Positions 9,151 to 16,572 of a stretch of DNA of 41,822 nucleotides are shown in pieces. A program made the position numbers and the translations under genes. Origin of the DNA: JTS-RE9 sp964649195 (lineage in GTDB: Bacteria > Planctomycetota > Phycisphaerae > Phycisphaerales > Phycisphaeraceae); contig CAZYPK010000029.1 in NCBI GenBank assembly GCA_964649195.1, positions 1 to 41,822 of the forward strand, written 5' to 3'. A model generated the notes under the pieces. It ran no database searches and was not told the DNA's origin. It worked only from the letters and a program-made list of their open reading frames with translations. The first letter of the stretch is position 1. The number at the start of each line of letters is the position of its first letter.

Positions 9151-9319
9151 CCGCGACTCAACGAGTCGCGGACGCGCCCCCGGAACAGCCTGAAGGAGCG
9201 GTCGGTTGCGCAAAAAATGAACGATGAAGGTGCGCCCGGGCGCGTTCGAGGCCGGCAACGCAAGGTGCATGTCACCCCCCACACCACGCTGTTCGCGTCC
9301 GCGACGTGTCACGTCGCGG
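9151..9319. repeat. Family A paired element, subtype 1
   Basis: Palindromes at 9151-9171 and 9299-9319 bound an interior homologous to that of the element at 59-219, in opposite orientation. It fills the space between the convergent NHL gene and argF. Confidence 0.85.
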
Positions 9320-9335
9320 CTCTTATCCCGCCCCA

Positions 9336-10265
9336 TCACACCCCGCCCATCACCACCGCGAGCAAGCCCTTCTGCGCGTGCAGCCGATTGTGCGCCTGCG
9401 GGAAGACGCGGCTGCGCGGGCCGTCGATCACGCTGTCGGTAATTTCAATGTTGCGATACGCGGGCAGGCAGTGCAGCACGATGCACTGCCTCGGCGCCGC
9501 GGCCAGCAGAGCATCGTTGATCTGGAAGCTTTCAAACGCGGCCTTGCGAATCGCCGCCTCGGTTTCCTGCCCCATCGATATCCATGTGTCGGCGTAGATC
9601 GCGTCGGCATAGCGCACCGCATCGATGGGATCATTCATGAGCTGCATGTTCAGGTCGGGGCAGTAGGACATGATCTTGTCGGTGACTTCCTGCGTGATCT
9701 CGTAGCCGGCCGGGCTGGCGAGGACGAAGTTCATGCCCAGCCGGCCGCACATGACCGCCAGCGAGTGGGCGACGTTGTTGCCATCGCCGACGAAGGCGAG
9801 CGTGCGGCCCTTCAGGTCCCGGCCAAACTCATCCATCATCGTCATCGCGTCGGCCAGCGCCTGGCACGGGTGCGAGAAATCGGAGAGCGCGTTGATCACG
9901 GGAATGGTGCTGTGCTCGGCCAGATCGACGAGCTTCTGATGCTCGAACACCCGCGCCATGATGCCGTGCACCATGCCGCTGAGCACCCGCGCGACATCGG
10001 CGGGGCTTTCGCGCTTGCCCAAACCGACCTGTTCGCTGACCATCACGATCGAGCCGCCGCCCAGTTCGATCATCGCCTGCTGAAAGCTGACGTTGGTGCG
10101 CAGCGAAGGCTTCTCGAAAATCATCGCCAGCGTTTTGCCGGCGAGCACCGGCTTATTGCGCTTGCCCGCTTCGCGCTCGGCCCGCAGTTCGTAGGCCACA
10201 TCGAAGATCCGCATCAGCGTATCGACGGGTGTTTCGGCGACGGTGATGAAGTGTTGAACAGGCAT
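9336..10265 (-). CDS. argF: Ornithine carbamoyltransferase
   Basis: 309 residues, normal length for ArgF, which makes citrulline from ornithine and carbamoyl phosphate in arginine synthesis. The start is the ATG of MPVQHFITV; a reading frame continues upstream but only through repeat DNA and out-of-frame argB. The carbamoyl-phosphate loop reads EKPSLRTNVSF where most OTCs have STRTR, so the last basic residue is Asn. The substrate motif HCLP is present, but the following segment is AYRNIEITD rather than the usual AHRGEEVTD. The C-terminal NRLHAQKGLLAVVM is typical. The changes leave room for a modified substrate (acetyl- or succinyl-ornithine), but ornithine is still the default. The gene follows argB on the same strand, separated by a family B hairpin. 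Confidence 0.9.
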   Translation of the reverse strand: MPVQHFITVAETPVDTLMRIFDVAYELRAEREAGKRNKPVLAGKTLAMIFEKPSLRTNVSFQQAMIELGGGSIVMVSEQVGLGKRESPADVARVLSGMVHGIMARVFEHQKLVDLAEHSTIPVINALSDFSHPCQALADAMTMMDEFGRDLKGRTLAFVGDGNNVAHSLAVMCGRLGMNFVLASPAGYEITQEVTDKIMSYCPDLNMQLMNDPIDAVRYADAIYADTWISMGQETEAAIRKAAFESFQINDALLAAAPRQCIVLHCLPAYRNIEITDSVIDGPRSRVFPQAHNRLHAQKGLLAVVMGGV

Positions 10266-10271
10266 GGGAAA

Positions 10272-10359
10272 GACTCGGGTGTCGGGTGTCGGGTGTCGGG
10301 TGTCGGGTGTCGAAGCATCATCAGGATTTGAGTGCCTTGCCGAAACCCGAAACCCGTCG
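10272..10359. repeat. Family B heptamer inverted repeat between argB and argF
   Basis: The left arm at 10275-10312 is about five units of the heptamer GTGTCGG. The right arm at 10341-10359 is CGAAACCCGAAACCCG, complementary to a GTTTCGG version. The element occupies the whole argB-argF gap, so any argB-argF transcript would carry this hairpin. Confidence 0.85.
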
Positions 10360-10360
10360 T

Positions 10361-11248
10361 TTACAAAACAATTTCCGTTCCCACCCCGCTGGTCGTGTAA
10401 ACCTCCAGCAGCAGCGAATGCGGGATGCGGCCGTCGATGATGTGAACCTTGTTGACGCCGGCTTCGAGGGCGACGATGGCGGCTTCGACCTTGGGCAACA
10501 TGCCTGCGGAGATGATGCCGGTCTTCACGAGGTCCTCGATCTGGGCCTTGGTGACATGCGTCGCCAGGCTGGCGGCATCGGCGCCGGTGCGGATGCCGTG
10601 CGTGTCGGAGACGAGGATCAGCTTCTCCGCCTTGAGCGCGGCGGCCACATAGCCCGCCACGCTGTCGGCGTTGACATTCAGCTTGCTGCCTGCCGAGTCG
10701 CGGGCGATCGGCGCGATGACGGGAATGTATTCCGCCTCGACCATCGCCTTGAGCAGTTCCGCGTTGATCCATTCGCATTCGCCGACGAAGCCGACATCAA
10801 CCCGACGGGCGGGGCTTCCATTTTCACCGGGCACGTTCAGGAACATCTTCTTCGCAAACACCACGCAGCTCGCCAGGCTGTGCAGCCCCATCGCCTTGTG
10901 CTCCAGCGCGTTGATCTGCCGGACGATGTTCCTGTTGATGTCGTTGACCAGCACATGCTCGGCAATGGCAAGGGTGCGCTCGTCGGTGTAGCGGCGACCC
11001 TGCACGAACTGCGCCTCCAGGCCGGCCTTCTTCATCGCCTCGGTGATCCCCTTGCCGCCGCCGTGTACGATGATCGGCCTCATGCCCACCGCATCCATGA
11101 AGCAGACATCCTGCACCAGGCTGGCGAGCGTTTCCGGCTCATCCATGATCGACCCGCCGACCTTCACGACGATGGTCTTGCCCTCGAACTGACGGATGTA
11201 CTTGTGCGCCTCGACCAGGGCTGCGGCTTTGTTGATGGCGTGTTGCAT
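10361..11248 (-). CDS. argB: Acetylglutamate kinase
   Basis: 295 residues, normal for the family. ArgB phosphorylates N-acetylglutamate, the second step of arginine synthesis. Visible motifs are the nucleotide-binding KVGGS near residue 30, the HGGGKGI loop, the substrate-binding LNVNADSVAGYVAAAL and the C-terminal GMLPKVEAAI followed by VHIIDGRIPHSLLLE. The N-terminal helix before the first strand (INKAAALVEAHKYIRQF) is of the kind seen in arginine-sensitive hexameric enzymes, so feedback inhibition is plausible but not shown. It is the first gene of argB-argF and is transcribed divergently from the riboswitch operon. Confidence 0.95.
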   Translation of the reverse strand: MQHAINKAAALVEAHKYIRQFEGKTIVVKVGGSIMDEPETLASLVQDVCFMDAVGMRPIIVHGGGKGITEAMKKAGLEAQFVQGRRYTDERTLAIAEHVLVNDINRNIVRQINALEHKAMGLHSLASCVVFAKKMFLNVPGENGSPARRVDVGFVGECEWINAELLKAMVEAEYIPVIAPIARDSAGSKLNVNADSVAGYVAAALKAEKLILVSDTHGIRTGADAASLATHVTKAQIEDLVKTGIISAGMLPKVEAAIVALEAGVNKVHIIDGRIPHSLLLEVYTTSGVGTEIVL

Positions 11249-11368
11249 GGCTGAAGTTTCACTCGCAAACGGCGCCGGCGCCGCCGGATTTGGGGGAATC
11301 GGGAAGTGTACTCAGGCGGTGATTCCGATGCAAAACGCCGGTCAGTGATGTCAAGGCGATCGATCCCG

Positions 11369-11397
11369 TTGACCCTTGAAGCGCCCCGTGATATAAT
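11369..11397 (+). promoter_or_regulatory. Sigma-70-type promoter of the riboswitch operon
   Basis: A -35 box TTGACC at 11369-11374 and a perfect TATAAT at 11392-11397 are separated by 17 bases. Transcription would start near 11404, about 18 bases before the riboswitch. Confidence 0.8.
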
Positions 11398-11421
11398 CCG
11401 GCTTGACAACCGAATACGCAG

Positions 11422-11539
11422 ACTTATCAAGAGTGGCTGAGGGACAGGCCCGACGACGCCACCGCAACCGTTCCGACCCTGAAAAGCCGGGAAAATGGTG
11501 CGAACTCCTTCGTTGCCTTCAAGGCAGTGAGAGATAAGA
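11422..11539 (+). ncRNA. SAM-I (S-box) riboswitch
   Basis: The segment has the conserved S-box landmarks in order: ACTTATCAAGAG at the 5' strand of P1, then GAGGGACAGGCCCGA, CCGCAACC, a GGTGCGAACTCC block, and GAGAGATAAG, where GATAAG (11533-11538) pairs with CTTATC (11423-11428) to close P1. S-box RNAs bind S-adenosylmethionine and switch off methionine and cysteine genes. A terminator hairpin lies 31 bases downstream. The first gene downstream, at 11756, is the threonine-synthase-like enzyme, which places the whole cluster under methionine control. Confidence 0.93.
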
Positions 11540-11568
11540 AGCGGTGATAACCTCCCAAGGTCTTTCAA

Positions 11569-11599
11569 GCCTCTTCCTATCTCGGAAGAGGCTTTTTTT
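11569..11599 (+). terminator. Riboswitch-controlled intrinsic terminator
   Basis: A perfect 9-bp stem (GCCTCTTCC / GGAAGAGGC, loop of six) is followed by seven T. It is the expression platform of the S-box RNA: with SAM bound, transcription should stop here, 157 bases before the first start codon. Confidence 0.92.
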
Positions 11600-11612
11600 G
11601 TTTTTTATGTCA

Positions 11613-11755
11613 AGCCCGTTGGGCTTGGGACGAAGGACCAACGGTCATGAAATATGAAATCTGAAATCTCAAATTTGAGATGTCTTGATTGTCCTCTGTT
11701 CCCTGTTCCTTGTCCCCTGTCCCCCGTTCCCTGACCTCTGACTTCTGGACCTTCC
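11613..11755. repeat. Composite repeat leader (family C plus CCCTGTT-type heptamers)
   Basis: Between the terminator and the first gene lie a small palindrome (CAAGCCCGTTGGGCTTG at about 11614-11630), a family C stretch at 11647-11682 (GAAATCTGAAATCTC and onward) and about eight imperfect units of a CCCTGTT/CCCTGTC heptamer at 11690-11745. No ribosome binding site is visible before the ATG at 11756. Confidence 0.75.
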
Positions 11756-13021
11756 ATGAGCTACGTTCAATCCCTCCGCTGTAAAGAATGTGATGCCGAG
11801 TATCCGCTGACGCCGCGCACCGTCTGCGATCATGACTTTGGTCCCGTCGAAGTCTCCTACGATTACGATGCGATGCAAGGCAAGGTCACCCGCAAGTCCA
11901 TCGAAGCCGGGCCGCAGTCGCTGTGGCGGTACAAGGATCTGCTGCCCATTGATGGCGAGCCGCGCGCGGGCTTTAACTCAGGCTGGACGCCGCTCATCAA
12001 AGCGGACCGGCTGGCCGCCGAACTGGGTGTCAAGGAACTTTACATCAAGGACGACAGCGTCAACTACCCGACCTTCTCCTACAAGGATCGCGTCGTTTCC
12101 GTCGCCGTCACCAAGGCCTTCGAGTTCGGTTTCGATACCGTCGGCTGCGCCTCCACCGGCAACCTCGCACACTCCGTTGCCGCCCATGCCGCCGCTTCCG
12201 GCCTTCGCGCCTTCGTCATGATTCCGCACGATCTCGAAGAGGGCAAAATGGTCGGCATGTCCGTCTTCGCTCCGCGCGTCGTCCGCATCAAGGGCAACTA
12301 CGATGATGTCAACCGCCTCTGCTCGCAGATTGCCGACAAATACAACTGGGCCATCGTCAATGTGAACCTTCGTCCTTATTACACCGAAGGCGCGAAAACG
12401 CACGGCTTTGAAATCGCCGAGCAGATGGGCTGGAAACTCCCGGCTCACACCGTCAGCCCCGTCGCGGGCGGCACGATTCTGCCCAAGATTTACAAGGCTT
12501 ATCAGGAGTTCATCACGCTCGGCCTCGTGCAGGACACCAAGCCGAAGATGTATGCCGCCCAGGCCGCGGGATGCAATCCGGTGGTCAAGGCGATCGAGGA
12601 AGGCGCGGAACTGTTCCGCCCGCAGAAGCCCGACACGATTGCGAAATCCATCGCCATCGGCAACCCCGCCGATGGTTACTATGTCATGAAACTCATCCGC
12701 GAATCCGGCGGCTGGGGCGCTTCCGCCACCGATCCCGAAATCCTTGACGCCATCAAACTCCTCGCCCGCACCGAAGGCATCTTCACCGAACCCGCAGGCG
12801 GCACCACGCTGGCCTGCGCCATCAAGCTGATCCAGAGCGGACGCATCCCGCGCGATGAATCGATCTGCATCTGCATCACCGGCAACGGCCTCAAGACGCT
12901 CGAAGTCATGCAGGGCCAGTTCGCCCACGCCCCGGTCATCAACGCCAAACTGGGCGAGTTCGACACGCTCGTCACGCAGATCGAAGAGAGTCGGAAAGCT
13001 GCCGCTGCTACCACGGTGTAA
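11756..13021 (+). CDS. thrC: Threonine-synthase-like PLP enzyme, candidate O-phosphohomoserine sulfhydrylase
   Basis: 421 residues, fold-type II PLP enzyme. An N-terminal C9xxC12...C24 cluster resembles a zinc ribbon. The PLP lysine is K110 in PTFSYKDRVVS, followed by CASTGNLAHSVAAHAA and the glycine loop SPVAGGTIL. Sequence alone supports threonine synthase, which acts on O-phosphohomoserine. The context argues for something else: it is the first gene behind a SAM riboswitch and is followed by a sulfur carrier, a NIL protein and an E1 enzyme. Threonine synthesis is not normally controlled by SAM. CysM of Mycobacterium, a relative in fold, takes sulfur from the thiocarboxylated carrier CysO, so an analogous enzyme making homocysteine from O-phosphohomoserine is my preferred reading. 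It may also be bifunctional. Confidence 0.88.
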   Translation: MSYVQSLRCKECDAEYPLTPRTVCDHDFGPVEVSYDYDAMQGKVTRKSIEAGPQSLWRYKDLLPIDGEPRAGFNSGWTPLIKADRLAAELGVKELYIKDDSVNYPTFSYKDRVVSVAVTKAFEFGFDTVGCASTGNLAHSVAAHAAASGLRAFVMIPHDLEEGKMVGMSVFAPRVVRIKGNYDDVNRLCSQIADKYNWAIVNVNLRPYYTEGAKTHGFEIAEQMGWKLPAHTVSPVAGGTILPKIYKAYQEFITLGLVQDTKPKMYAAQAAGCNPVVKAIEEGAELFRPQKPDTIAKSIAIGNPADGYYVMKLIRESGGWGASATDPEILDAIKLLARTEGIFTEPAGGTTLACAIKLIQSGRIPRDESICICITGNGLKTLEVMQGQFAHAPVINAKLGEFDTLVTQIEESRKAAAATTV

Positions 13022-13090
13022 TCACTCCGTCACTTTGCATTTTGCACTGGTCATTGAATATTTTGCAATTCCCTGTTTTGAAGGTTTCCC

Positions 13091-13384
13091 ATGTCCGACA
13101 CCATCAACGTCCTCATCCCCACCGCCCTTCGCCCCAAAGCCGGCGACAACGAATCGCTCGCCATCGCAGGCAAGTCGGTCCGCGAAGTGCTCGCTTCGCT
13201 CACCGCAACCTACCCCGAACTGGGCAAGCAGATTTTCAAGAGCGGCTCCGTTTCCGGGGGCGAGGTGAACCGCTTCATCAATCTGTACGTGAACGATGAA
13301 GACATCCGCTTCATCGAAAACCTCGACACCCCGCTCAAAGGCGGCGACGAACTCTCCATCGTCCCCGCCATCGCCGGCGGCTGA
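13091..13384 (+). CDS. MoaD/ThiS-family sulfur carrier protein
   Basis: 97 residues with the beta-grasp pattern of MoaD/ThiS: VLIPTALRPKAG, a helix SVREVLASLTATYPELGKQIF, NLYVNDEDIRF, then LKGGDELSIVPAIAGG. The chain ends exactly on Gly-Gly, the residue pair that is adenylated by an E1 enzyme and turned into a thiocarboxylate, so no protease is needed to expose it. The E1 partner is encoded three genes downstream. AAGG lies a few bases before the ATG. Molybdopterin or thiamine synthesis genes are absent here; the position after the riboswitch and ThrC-like gene points to homocysteine or methionine synthesis. Confidence 0.9.
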   Translation: MSDTINVLIPTALRPKAGDNESLAIAGKSVREVLASLTATYPELGKQIFKSGSVSGGEVNRFINLYVNDEDIRFIENLDTPLKGGDELSIVPAIAGG

Positions 13385-13403
13385 AACCAAATCAAGCGCC
13401 CAA

Positions 13404-13482
13404 GGCACGGGACCTTCAAGGTCCCGTGCCAGTCAACCCCACGCTCGTTCCTTTCACCAATCCCCGGCGTGACACACGCCGG
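13404..13482. repeat. Two palindromes between the carrier and NIL genes
   Basis: A near-perfect 27-bp palindrome at 13404-13430 (GGCACGGGACC-TTCAA-GGTCCCGTGCC) is followed by a smaller one at 13464-13482 (CCGGCGTG-ACA-CACGCCGG). The first has the same GGCACGGGGAC...GTCCCCGTGCC plan as the palindrome inside dnaE at 21372-21398. Neither is followed by a T run. Confidence 0.8.
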
Positions 13483-13497
13483 CTCGCTGAGATTCCC

Positions 13498-13749
13498 ATG
13501 AACACCACCCGCAAAGTCTGGCTCACCTTCGAAGGCGGCCGCCAAAACGAACCCTGCCTCTGGAAGATGACCACGCAGTACCCCGATGTCATGTTCGACA
13601 TCCGCCAGGCCAACGTCACCAAGGAAATCGGCATCATGGCCGTGCTCTTCACCGGTGAGGAATCCCGCGTCGAGGCGGCACTCAAAACGCTTGTCGAACT
13701 GGGCGTGAAGGTCGATCCGGTCGAAGGCGGCAGCCTGGTGGCGGGTTAG
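13498..13749 (+). CDS. Stand-alone NIL-domain protein
   Basis: 83 residues forming one NIL domain: VWLTFEGGRQNEPCLWKMTTQYPDV, then FDIRQANVTKEIGIMAVLF and a helix VEAALKTLVELGVKV. NIL domains occur at the end of MetN methionine transporters and in the NIL-ferredoxin proteins tied to homocysteine synthesis in methanogens. Here the domain is alone, with one Cys (in NEPCLW). It may bind a methionine-type ligand or help sulfur transfer in this operon; the role is inferred from context. The ATG at 13498 is chosen because upstream in-frame sequence is only palindromic repeat. Confidence 0.85.
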   Translation: MNTTRKVWLTFEGGRQNEPCLWKMTTQYPDVMFDIRQANVTKEIGIMAVLFTGEESRVEAALKTLVELGVKVDPVEGGSLVAG

Positions 13750-13765
13750 GCGCTTGCGAGTTGGC

Positions 13766-14239
13766 ATGGATCAGGTCGCTAAACAGTGCAAGATGCACGG
13801 AATTGACATGCCCATGATCCCCAGGCGGTATCGAATGTTGACGATCGTTTTGTGCGTCGCTCTTTGCGCGATGGGGTACAACTGGTGGGCCTTTGTCCGA
13901 GCCCATCACTTGTATGACTTCGCGTTGCCGGACGGTTTTCCACGTCCATTCCCGTTTCCCGATTCCTGGCTTTTGACATGGAAGCAATCCTTGATGGCGG
14001 ACGGAATGGTCAGTGGCGCCGCAAATTGGAAACTTCATTCTTTCATGCTGATGATTCTCGTCACTACGCATATAGTCGTTCTTACGGGTCTGACTCGACT
14101 GGCCTTACTGATGCGCCGGACCAAAAAACGCCAACGTCACGATCAATGCATTGAGTGTGGGTACGATCTCCGAGGCGCTGCTGCCTGTCCCGAATGCGGT
14201 GTTCTCGTACCCCAATCTGCCCCGGCCCGCAAGAGTTAA
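13766..14239 (+). CDS. Small membrane protein with C-terminal zinc ribbon
   Basis: About 157 residues. Two hydrophobic segments are visible (MLTIVLCVALCAMGYNWW and FMLMILVTTHIVVLTGLTRLALLM) with a Pro/Phe-rich stretch between them. The C-terminus has CIECGYDLRGAAACPECG, a four-cysteine zinc ribbon of the CxxCGYDLRG type common in Phycisphaerae. The start is uncertain: TTG at 13754, ATG at 13766 or ATG at 13808 are all possible. It sits between the NIL and E1 genes in the riboswitch operon. Whether it takes part in the sulfur pathway or is a bystander cannot be told from sequence. Confidence 0.7.
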   Translation: MDQVAKQCKMHGIDMPMIPRRYRMLTIVLCVALCAMGYNWWAFVRAHHLYDFALPDGFPRPFPFPDSWLLTWKQSLMADGMVSGAANWKLHSFMLMILVTTHIVVLTGLTRLALLMRRTKKRQRHDQCIECGYDLRGAAACPECGVLVPQSAPARKS

Positions 14240-14315
14240 ACCGAATACGCCAGGGAAACGAACCGGAATCCCGAATCTCCAATCTCCATTCTCCCCTCCT
14301 TCTCCTCCTGTTTTC

Positions 14316-15434
14316 ATGCACGACCTCTCCCGCTATCACCGTCAAACGCTCCTCCCCGGCTTCGGCGAGGAAGGCCAGCGAAAGCTGCTCGACTCCTCCG
14401 TCTTCATCGTCGGCTGCGGCGCCCTGGGCACCGTCATCGCCAACATGCTCGCCCGCGCAGGTGTCGGCCACCTCATCATCGCCGACCGCGACTTCATTGA
14501 GATGACCAACCTTCAGCGCCAGGTTCTCTTTGACGAGAACGACGTGAAGAACGGCATCCCCAAGGCCGAGGCCGCGAAGCAGAAGATCGCCGCGATCAAC
14601 TCGCAGGTGCGCGTCGATGCCATCGTCGATGATGTCAATCACACCAACATCGAGCGGTTCATCAAGAAGAGCGACACAGGCATGGTCGATCTGATCATCG
14701 ATGGTGTGGACAATTTCGAAACGCGGTTCATCGTCAATGATGCCGCCGTGAAGCATCGCATTCCTTACGTCTATGGCGGCGCGGTGGGCACCGTGGGCAT
14801 GGCTTACGCGATCCTGCCGCACAGCAGGGAAAGCGATGCCAATGAAACCCCGTGGGAACTGGCGGGCAAGGCGACGCCATGCCTTCGCTGCATCTTTGAA
14901 CAGGCTCCGCCGCCGGGCATGAATCCGACGTGCGACACCGCAGGCGTGCTGGGGCCGGTCGTCTCCATCGTCTCCAATTACCAGGTCGTCGAAGCCCTGA
15001 AAATCCTCACCGGCAACTACGACGCGATCAGCCCGACGCTGCTTTCGATCGATGTCTGGTCCAACCGCGTCCATCAGTTCAAGGTGGCGCGGGCTTACGA
15101 TGTGGGCGACTGCCAGTGCTGCAAGCATCGCAACTTCGAATTCCTTGACGGCAAGTTCGGCTCATCGACCACGACGCTCTGCGGCCGCAACGCGGTGCAG
15201 ATGACGCACAAACAGACCCCCGGAGGCGCAAGCAAGCTCGACTTCGACGAGATCGCCAAACGGCTCAGCGCCCACGGCAAGGTGAACGCGAACAAGTTCA
15301 TGATCCGCGCCGACATCACCGACAACGGCGAGGCGTATGAGCTGACGCTGTTCAACGATGGCCGGGCGATTGTGAAGGGAACGAAGGAAGCGAACAAGGC
15401 GAAGAGCATTTATGCGAAGTATGTGGGGGCGTGA
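14316..15434 (+). CDS. MoeB/ThiF-type E1-like sulfur-carrier adenylyltransferase
   Basis: 372 residues. The Rossmann ATP site is VGCGALGTV at residues 32-40, with R68 in NLQRQV and D130 in IIDGVDNFETR. The zinc site is C189xxC192 with a second pair in DCQCC (266-269). The conserved CDTAGVLGPVV carries the candidate persulfide Cys206. After about residue 270 there is an extra C-terminal domain of some 100 residues instead of the rhodanese domain of some MoeB proteins. These enzymes adenylate the GG end of MoaD/ThiS carriers and support thiocarboxylation. The carrier is in the same operon. The ATG at 14316 matches the family N-terminus (SRYHRQTLLPGFGEEGQ); no clear ribosome binding site precedes it. 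Confidence 0.92.
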   Translation: MHDLSRYHRQTLLPGFGEEGQRKLLDSSVFIVGCGALGTVIANMLARAGVGHLIIADRDFIEMTNLQRQVLFDENDVKNGIPKAEAAKQKIAAINSQVRVDAIVDDVNHTNIERFIKKSDTGMVDLIIDGVDNFETRFIVNDAAVKHRIPYVYGGAVGTVGMAYAILPHSRESDANETPWELAGKATPCLRCIFEQAPPPGMNPTCDTAGVLGPVVSIVSNYQVVEALKILTGNYDAISPTLLSIDVWSNRVHQFKVARAYDVGDCQCCKHRNFEFLDGKFGSSTTTLCGRNAVQMTHKQTPGGASKLDFDEIAKRLSAHGKVNANKFMIRADITDNGEAYELTLFNDGRAIVKGTKEANKAKSIYAKYVGA

Positions 15435-15446
15435 TCGATTTCGCCA

Positions 15447-16523
15447 TCACTCCCCCCGCATCTCCTTCGCCTTCTTCTCAAACATTTCCAGCCACGCCTT
15501 GGTGACTGCCTCGCCGATGGTTTTCGCATCGCCATATTCTTCGATGGTTCTGCCCCAGTAGAAGCCGATCCAGCCGGTGGCGTGGGCCTTGGAATCGTCG
15601 ATGAATTGGGAGAGTTCCTCGATCGAGCACTTGAGCGGAAAGATTTCCTCGATGACGATCGGCTTGCCGATGTCGAAGCCTTTGAGCGTCTCCATCGCTT
15701 CGCCGGGTTTCTTGCTGTCGGGATAGATGTGGACCGCGATGAAGTCGAGATTTTCGGCGACCTTGTCGGGGAAGAAACCTGACTTGAGGCCGGGGCGATC
15801 GAGCGACCAATCGACCATGCCGACGGTGATGAGATGTTTTTTGTCGTGTTTGCGGATAGCTTGCGCGAGATGATCGATCCATGCCTTGGCGACTTCGTGG
15901 TTCTTACGCGTGCCCAGGTCGAGCGAGATGAACTGGACGAAGTGCTTGCCGCCGAAGGCGCCGGCGAGCCAGTCGGTGCGTTTGCCGCCTGCGCTGACGG
16001 GTTCGTTCATCAGGTCGTAGCAGAAGATGGCCGGGCTTTTCGCGCAGACCTTGGCGACGGCCTCCCAGAACGCGGCCTGCGCCGCCCACCGTTTTTCCTC
16101 CGAGAGCGCATCGTACCAGGCGGGGACATCCTTTTTGTGATAGCAGCCCAGGCCGGTGAGATCGATGTAGATGCCGGTTTTCTCCGCGAGAATCAGCAGT
16201 TTTTCCAGTTGCCTGAGTGATGCTTCAACCGCTTCGGTTTCGCTCTTCATGAACTTGCCGAACTGAAGATGGATGCGGACGACGGTGGCGCCCAGGGCCT
16301 TCATCTCGGCGAAGTCCTCCTCGACTTTCTTCCATTCATCGAGCCAGTAGTCTTCGAGCAGGCGGCCGGTCTCATCGTGGTCGTAGTTGAAGCCGAAGGG
16401 GATGTAGCGCTTGTTCGTGGTTTCATACACGAAGGTTTTTTTGTCATCGCCGACGCGGATGAAGTCCATGTCGGCGATGAGATTGGCGGTGAGGAAGAGG
16501 ATGATGAGGAAGGATCGGATCAT
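15447..16523 (-). CDS. Glycoside hydrolase family 5-like glycosidase, exported
   Basis: 358 residues with a short N-terminal signal peptide (MIRSFLIILFLTANLIA). The (beta/alpha)8 body shows GH5/cellulase-superfamily marks: VVRIHLQFG, the acid/base Glu174 in CYDLMNEPVS, and a nucleophile Glu292 or Glu293 in IVIEEIFP at the end of a strand. GFYWGRT near the end supplies an aromatic subsite. Such enzymes hydrolyse beta-1,4 or related glycans; the exact substrate (for example glucan or mannan) is not readable here. It lies downstream of an esterase-like gene on the same strand with a 49-base gap, so the two may act together on plant or algal polysaccharide. It converges on the E1 gene with only 12 bases between stops. 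Confidence 0.88.
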   Translation of the reverse strand: MIRSFLIILFLTANLIADMDFIRVGDDKKTFVYETTNKRYIPFGFNYDHDETGRLLEDYWLDEWKKVEEDFAEMKALGATVVRIHLQFGKFMKSETEAVEASLRQLEKLLILAEKTGIYIDLTGLGCYHKKDVPAWYDALSEEKRWAAQAAFWEAVAKVCAKSPAIFCYDLMNEPVSAGGKRTDWLAGAFGGKHFVQFISLDLGTRKNHEVAKAWIDHLAQAIRKHDKKHLITVGMVDWSLDRPGLKSGFFPDKVAENLDFIAVHIYPDSKKPGEAMETLKGFDIGKPIVIEEIFPLKCSIEELSQFIDDSKAHATGWIGFYWGRTIEEYGDAKTIGEAVTKAWLEMFEKKAKEMRGE

Positions 16524-16572
16524 GGTGGCGATGATGGTTGCTACGCCGCAAGCGGCGGGAGGAAGATCGGAA

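Noticed and set aside
10266..10778. N-terminal extension of ArgF to 480 residues
   Set aside because: The extension runs out of frame through argB and the repeat between the genes; ArgF motifs and normal length begin at the ATG ending at 10265.
13754..13807. TTG start for the zinc-ribbon membrane protein
   Set aside because: It is possible, but ATG codons at 13766 and 13808 give more ordinary N-termini and the extra residues show no conservation I can recognise.
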